Source: Antedon mediterranea (Eukaryota; Echinodermata; Crinoidea; Comatulida; Antedonidae). Taken from it: a stretch of DNA of 64,000 nt. The notes below the pieces were generated by a model. That model saw only the letters and a list, made by a program, of their open reading frames with translations, was not told the DNA's origin and searched no databases. The DNA lies in assembly GCF_964355755.1 (NCBI RefSeq), contig NC_092673.1:33799648-33863647 (forward strand). Direction: 5' to 3'. The position numbers and the translations under genes were made by a program. Positions 59,216 through 64,000 of this stretch are shown here, piece after piece (the stretch's first letter is position 1; each line of letters opens with the position of its first letter).

Positions 59216-59921
59216 TAGAACGCATAAATATATATTGACTATGTAGAGAGTGAGATTCATCCAACAATATAATATATTATAATATAGCAATTACAATTAA
59301 CAATTACAGAAAGAATAATAAAATTGAGAAAGAATATACCTGAATGGTCTCATCATAATGAGATATCAATGTAAAGCTAATGATAATGATGAACAATAAA
59401 GGGCGATTGTTATAAATGCACAATGGTATATTCTAGGTAACAATACTGATCATTAGAATGTTTCTGTTAAATCTTATTTTTGAAATTCTGTTCCAAAACA
59501 GAAATCAAATTAAAAAAAATATCAGCAAAATGAAACAATAGTAATAGGTATAGGTGTAGTAGGTGTACTATAATTATTGGTTAATCACAAAAATGAAGAT
59601 TAACCAATAAAAAAAAACATCTGTATGGTTTGTATGGTCAAAACATAGAAAATAAAAACTAATTACCAAGTAAATTACAATGACAATCACTGTCACTTCA
59701 CTGATGGTGAAAATTAAAGGCCCAATCTAATAATGTTTGATATTCTACAAAAGTCACATTTGTCTAGTTTATTTTTTATATCCAAATATGTATCTAATTA
59801 CACAAATAAATTAACTGAAGAATATATAATTTCTGCTGAGCTACTGTATGTATTTCATAGTCAGGTCCAATTATTTGAGATTTTTAAGTGACATATATGC
59901 TTTCAAGATTTGTCTACTTTT

Positions 59922-62900
59922 CTAATATAGGTCAAACCAATGACAACCACTGATCCATTCTAATCTAGCAACTGATGTTTCATCTGTGATGTCTGAAAGG
60001 TCATTGCCCCTAAGATTCAGCATACCTTTTTTCAATACTATTCCATTTCTTTCACATTCATTCAGTAAATACAAAATGATACCACCTGAAAGATTGCAAT
60101 CTGCTAAATTTACATGTTCTAGATTTGGAGATAATTTTAATAAAAGAGCCAATTTCCTACCAATTGAAGATATGTCAAGCCGACTTAAATCCAACTTTTT
60201 CCAAGTAAATATCCTATCATGATCAAAACAGGCATCTATAAGATCATTTAGGTTAACAACAGACAGACTGTAATCACACCAATCAAATGTGTCATAATCT
60301 CTATGAACCAAAAACCATAAAAGTGAAACACCATCAATATCTGAAAGATTGTTTCCCTTCAAATTTAGCATGCCAGGTTTCAATACCACATTGTTTTGAT
60401 CAAATACATCCAGTAATTCTATTATCATACTACCTGAGAGATGACAATTTCTCATATCAAGAAGTTGTAGTTGTGGAGAAAATTTTAATAAACAAGCTAA
60501 TTTTGATCCTTCAATTGAAGATAGGTTAACTCCACTTAAAATCAATTTTGTCCATATCAATATCCTACCATGCTCATAAAAGGCATCTGCAAGACTTCTT
60601 ATGTTATCAACTGACAGGCTGTAATCAGCAGGCTTAAATGTGTGTTCCTTTTGATAATATCTATCATAATGTTTAAGTAAATTCAATAACTTAGAAAGTG
60701 TAACACCATCAATATCTGAAAGATTGTTTCCCTTTAAAACAAGCATGTTAGATTTCAATACCACATTGTTTTTATCACATTCATTAAATAAATCTTTTAT
60801 AATACTACCAGAGAGATGGCAATTACTCATATCAAGACGATTTAGTTGTGGAGAGAATTTCAATAAACAAGCCAATTTAGATCCTTCAATTGAAGACAGA
60901 TTAATCCCACTTAAATACAACCATTTCCATGTCAATATCCGATCATGTGCACAACATATATCTATAAGACCTCTTAGGTGATCAACTGATAGGTTATAAT
61001 CAGTCAATGTGAAATAAGCCTTGTCATTAGAAGCTAGATTCACCAACTTAAAAAGTGTAACACCATCAATATCTGAAAGATTGTTTTCCTTTAGACCAAG
61101 CATGCCAGGTTTCAATACCACATTGTTTTTATCACATTCATTCAATAAATCTTTTATAATACTACCAGAGAGATGGCAATTACTCATATGAAGATGTTGT
61201 AGTTGTGGAGAGAATTTCAATAAACAAGCTAATTTTGATACTTCAAGTGAAGATAGGTTTAGATCTGTTAAACACACAAATGTCCATTTCAAATTTGTAC
61301 CATGTTCTTCACAGACATCTGCAAGCTCTCCAATGTTATCAACTGACAGACTATTGCCTGTAGTAAATGTGAGTGGTTCATCATCATCAATTAGATTCAC
61401 CAACTTAGAAAGTGAAACCCCATTTATATCACTTAAATCATTTTGATAAAGTGTAATCTTAAGATTAACTGGTAAGATATGTTCAACTAAAACCTGGTTC
61501 AATTCCTCACCAGTTACACTGTTAGGTTCAAAATGCAGATATTCAAGGTTAGGTGAATATTTCAACAAATAACTCAAGAATTTAGGACTCACTGACTTGT
61601 CAATTATTAAATCTCCATAACCATTGTATTTAAATTGAAATTTGTCCATTTCAGTTGAGAGGATATCAATCTCGTCTTCAAAAAAATCCAAAGATGATAT
61701 ATCATATGTTTTACCAAAATGGGTGTAGTTCGTTTCCTTTTCTCCATGTGTGATTATAAAAAAATGAACTAACATAGCACAGACATTGGTTGGTTTAGTG
61801 GCTTTTGATTCTTTAATATGTGAAAGCCAATCATTAACCTCATATAAAAAATACTCATCTTCAAGGCATCTGCTCATAAGTTGTATCAAATGTTCATTTT
61901 CCTCTAATAGAGTTGCTCTTTCCCCACATATATAACATCTATATGTCCCACTATTGAAAGATAAAATATATCTATATGACTCGGTCATTTCTGAACATGT
62001 TTCGTTTAGTACTTTATCACTTGATATTTTTGTATCTAATTCTTCTATTACAGAATGTTCATGTTCTGCCTTTACATATTTGAAATACTTTGCTAGTGAA
62101 TGCAAGTTTGAAGCTTTTACCTTCAACCAATGTTTCATGAATCTACCAGCATCAGCACCTAGGAATCCTATAGTGAATATGATTGTCATATGTAGATATT
62201 CATTAGATATTATGTCACACTCCTCTTCCGTCATATCACCCAACTTACACTTCTCAGCGAGGTAATACCCAGCTAATGCCTCTGAAACTAACTTGTGTGG
62301 TGGAGCAAACATCTCATTTTTATCACTTTTACTAAGAGGTGGATTTTTGTAAACAAATCCAATTTTGAGTGCCAAGTCCACTATTGATTTATCAAACATG
62401 TTTGTGAACTCAAACTTGTCAATTATCAGTTTATTTGTCTTTAGTCCTTCATAGATCCATTTACCTAATGCTAGCATTGGAGTTTTATATTCAAATGGAA
62501 TTTTCTCAAAACTGGCAATTTCAGATTTGTTTTCATCACTATTTACCTTGGATAAATATTGATTTAAAGTACAACAAATTATTTCTTTGAAAAGATCTGA
62601 TAAGTCATTTGGAAGGTTTCCGGATTCTTCCCATATTTTGCATATCATAAGTAATAACAAAGGAGATGAACACAATTCAAATACTGAATGATGCTCTTGT
62701 GTGTGTGAATTACACCTTAATTTCCTAAATAGCCTTTCCCCTAAATCCTTATTATTTGCAAAATATCTATCAATGTAGTTCTTTATACTTGTTTCACTGA
62801 ATCCATTTACCTCCACATGCACATCACATTTATCAATAAATTTTGCAGTGTTTTCAGGTCGTGATGTTATTAATGTTGTGTTTTTAAAATCTGTATTTTT

Positions 62901-63475
62901 AAATAAGATTATAGGATCATCAGCACCTTGCTGTAACTCATCTAATCCATCTAATAGTAAGACTATTTCATCCCCATGCTTAATCATGAAAGTTTCAATT
63001 ACTTGTCTAGACTTTTCATTGCTGTGTGTATCCATGTGAACAGTGAATGTTGGAAGATAAATATTACTAATAATGGCATCTAAGATTGTCTTTTGAGCGT
63101 GTAAGTCTCTGATGTTTACTAGAAACACTATTTTATCAGAAAATGTTTTATCTTTACCTGTAGCCCAGTTATAAGTAATGTATCTAAGAAGGGTTGTCTT
63201 TCCCATCCCTCCTTTACCTGTAAATATGATTTTACGAGCATTTATATCTTTTATCATCTCCAATATCTCTCCCAATGTTTTAGGTATTTTTTCTTTCTGG
63301 TCATGTTGGCTTCTCTTCTGTTTTGTAGCTTCTTCTTGATTTTCTTTCTTACTTGATTGAAGTAACTTGAGATCAGTGAATAACTCTTCAATATTGAGGT
63401 CCTCAAGAACGGCTGTATCCAGTTTGTTAAAATCTTTATATAATTCTTGTTGCTTTTTTTTCAGGTATTCTTTAA
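59922..63475 (-). CDS. NLR2 NACHT-LRR body (paralogue of NLR1), 5' exons off the window
   Basis: About 1183 codons in one exon, entered in phase 1 after an AACAG acceptor (63476), with a stop at 59922. It opens VKEYLKKKQQELYKDFNKLD, has a Lys/Glu-rich linker, then NACHT with Walker A GKGGMGKTT and Walker B IVLLLDGLDEL, LITSRP and VNGFSETSIKNYIDRYF. It ends in five LRR units of the NLR1 type, the last WKKLDLSRLDISSIGRKLAL to WISGCHWFDLY. NACHT is highly similar to NLR1, and both proteins share the last two LRR units, so the difference is mainly unit number. There is no frameshift. DED-like exons are expected past 64000. The upstream intron shares sequence with that of NLR1. Confidence 0.93.
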
Positions 63476-64000
63476 CTGTTTTAAAAAGAAAGTAAATAAA
63501 GTTGTTTTTCTTACTAAAAGGTGATAAAATATGAATTTAGTAGAAATATTGTTCAATATTCATTTTTTCCTTTATTTTCAAAGTGCAATTTAATTCAGCC
63601 TTGAACGCACCATTATCACTAAATTTGCTAATCCCTCATAAAATGAGTCATCACTGGGAATGGGTTAGCTGATGTTATGGCTACGTAATTACGGTTCCAC
63701 TGTCTTAACTGCTCGGCCACTCACAAGTATATTATACAGATATTGACTGCTTAGAGATCAAATCTTATATTTAACCGATATAAAAGGCAATATCTGTTAT
63801 ATTATTCATTCAATCTTTTATTTTGAAAACTCTGGTCCATAGAAAGTAAATTACATATAAATGAAATAAATAAAATAAACAAAATTACTACTACTCATCT
63901 CAGGATGGCATTCCATCTGGAGAGCATCTTCGACTTAACTAAGACATTGCTTATAATCGTTGAGATTAAAATATTTTTGCTTGCATTAAGTCTACACATC
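63476..64000 (-). other. NLR2 intron and right edge
   Basis: 63476-63665 matches the NLR1 intron (28790-28980). 63668-63726 is a SINE head on the minus strand, placed just where the homology between duplication copies ends. Beyond that is A/T-rich DNA without a recognisable gene. Confidence 0.7.
63668..63726 (-). mobile_element. SINE head fragment (tRNA-like)
   Basis: Minus strand GAGTGGCCGAGCAGTTAAG, then ACAGTGGAACCGTAATTACG and TAGCCATAACATC. It is nearly identical to the head of the SINE at 38225-38282. The B box and body are absent. Confidence 0.7.

Larger units (their letters stand above)
53595..63665. repeat. Segmental duplication, copy B (contains NLR2)
   Basis: The partner of 10930-28980, in the same orientation. 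It keeps the unoccupied target sites for the Penelope and hAT elements of copy A. It has its own TTAA MITE (54937-55567), an internal duplication (54644-55735 versus 56224-56701, plus arrays) and a shorter LRR region. Confidence 0.9.

Noticed and set aside
58632-59290. Repetitive frames with ALAPIEAGQKYYRY
   Set aside because: By-product of the 60-bp minisatellite; the same frame in copy A is broken differently.

Overview
This window reads as AT-rich, intron-rich animal DNA. It has spliced genes with GT-AG introns, a vertebrate-like nucleoporin, a large NACHT-LRR (NLR) innate immune receptor family with death-effector-like N-terminal exons, Penelope-like retroelements, and many minisatellites and MITEs. 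The NLR expansion, the TAGGCCTAG-type short motifs and the transposon mix suggest a marine invertebrate deuterostome, perhaps an echinoderm or a relative. That placement is an inference, not a proof.

Layout. (1) 1-10368, minus strand: the 5' two thirds of NUP214. Twelve coding exons can be read: the beta-propeller exons, an FG-repeat exon and a coiled-coil exon. The 3' end lies off the left edge. Three of its exon/intron junctions have been amplified into intronic tandem arrays that carry copies of the exon edge and its splice site. (2) 10369-10930: upstream region of NUP214. (3) About 10930-28980: duplication copy A. It holds two Penelope-like elements with hammerhead ribozymes (including a 91-bp palindrome carrying two of them), a hAT-like element, a set of minisatellites and the giant single-exon NACHT-LRR body of NLR1. 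(4) 30033-34200: 5' exons of NLR1, with two near-identical death-effector-like exons joined by a phase-compatible 47-nt linker exon. (5) 34200-53590: mostly repeats. These are a 91-bp minisatellite (about 37 copies), a LINE with a 5' inversion that was later hit by a tRNA-derived SINE, a roughly 75-bp G-rich minisatellite, a second segmental duplication (44.5-46.1 kb versus 47.6-49.3 kb), TTAA-flanked MITEs and LINE remnants. (6) 53595-63665: duplication copy B, without the Penelope and hAT insertions. It contains NLR2 with 5 LRR units, against 14 in NLR1; its 5' exons lie off the right edge.

How the parts relate. NUP214 and both NLR genes are on the minus strand. NLR1 and NLR2 are paralogues from a block duplication that also copied their downstream minisatellites in the same order. 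After duplication, copy A gained transposons and its LRR units multiplied. The two copies therefore act as natural empty-site and filled-site controls for dating the insertions. The likely biology is a fast-evolving cytosolic receptor family beside a conserved housekeeping gene.
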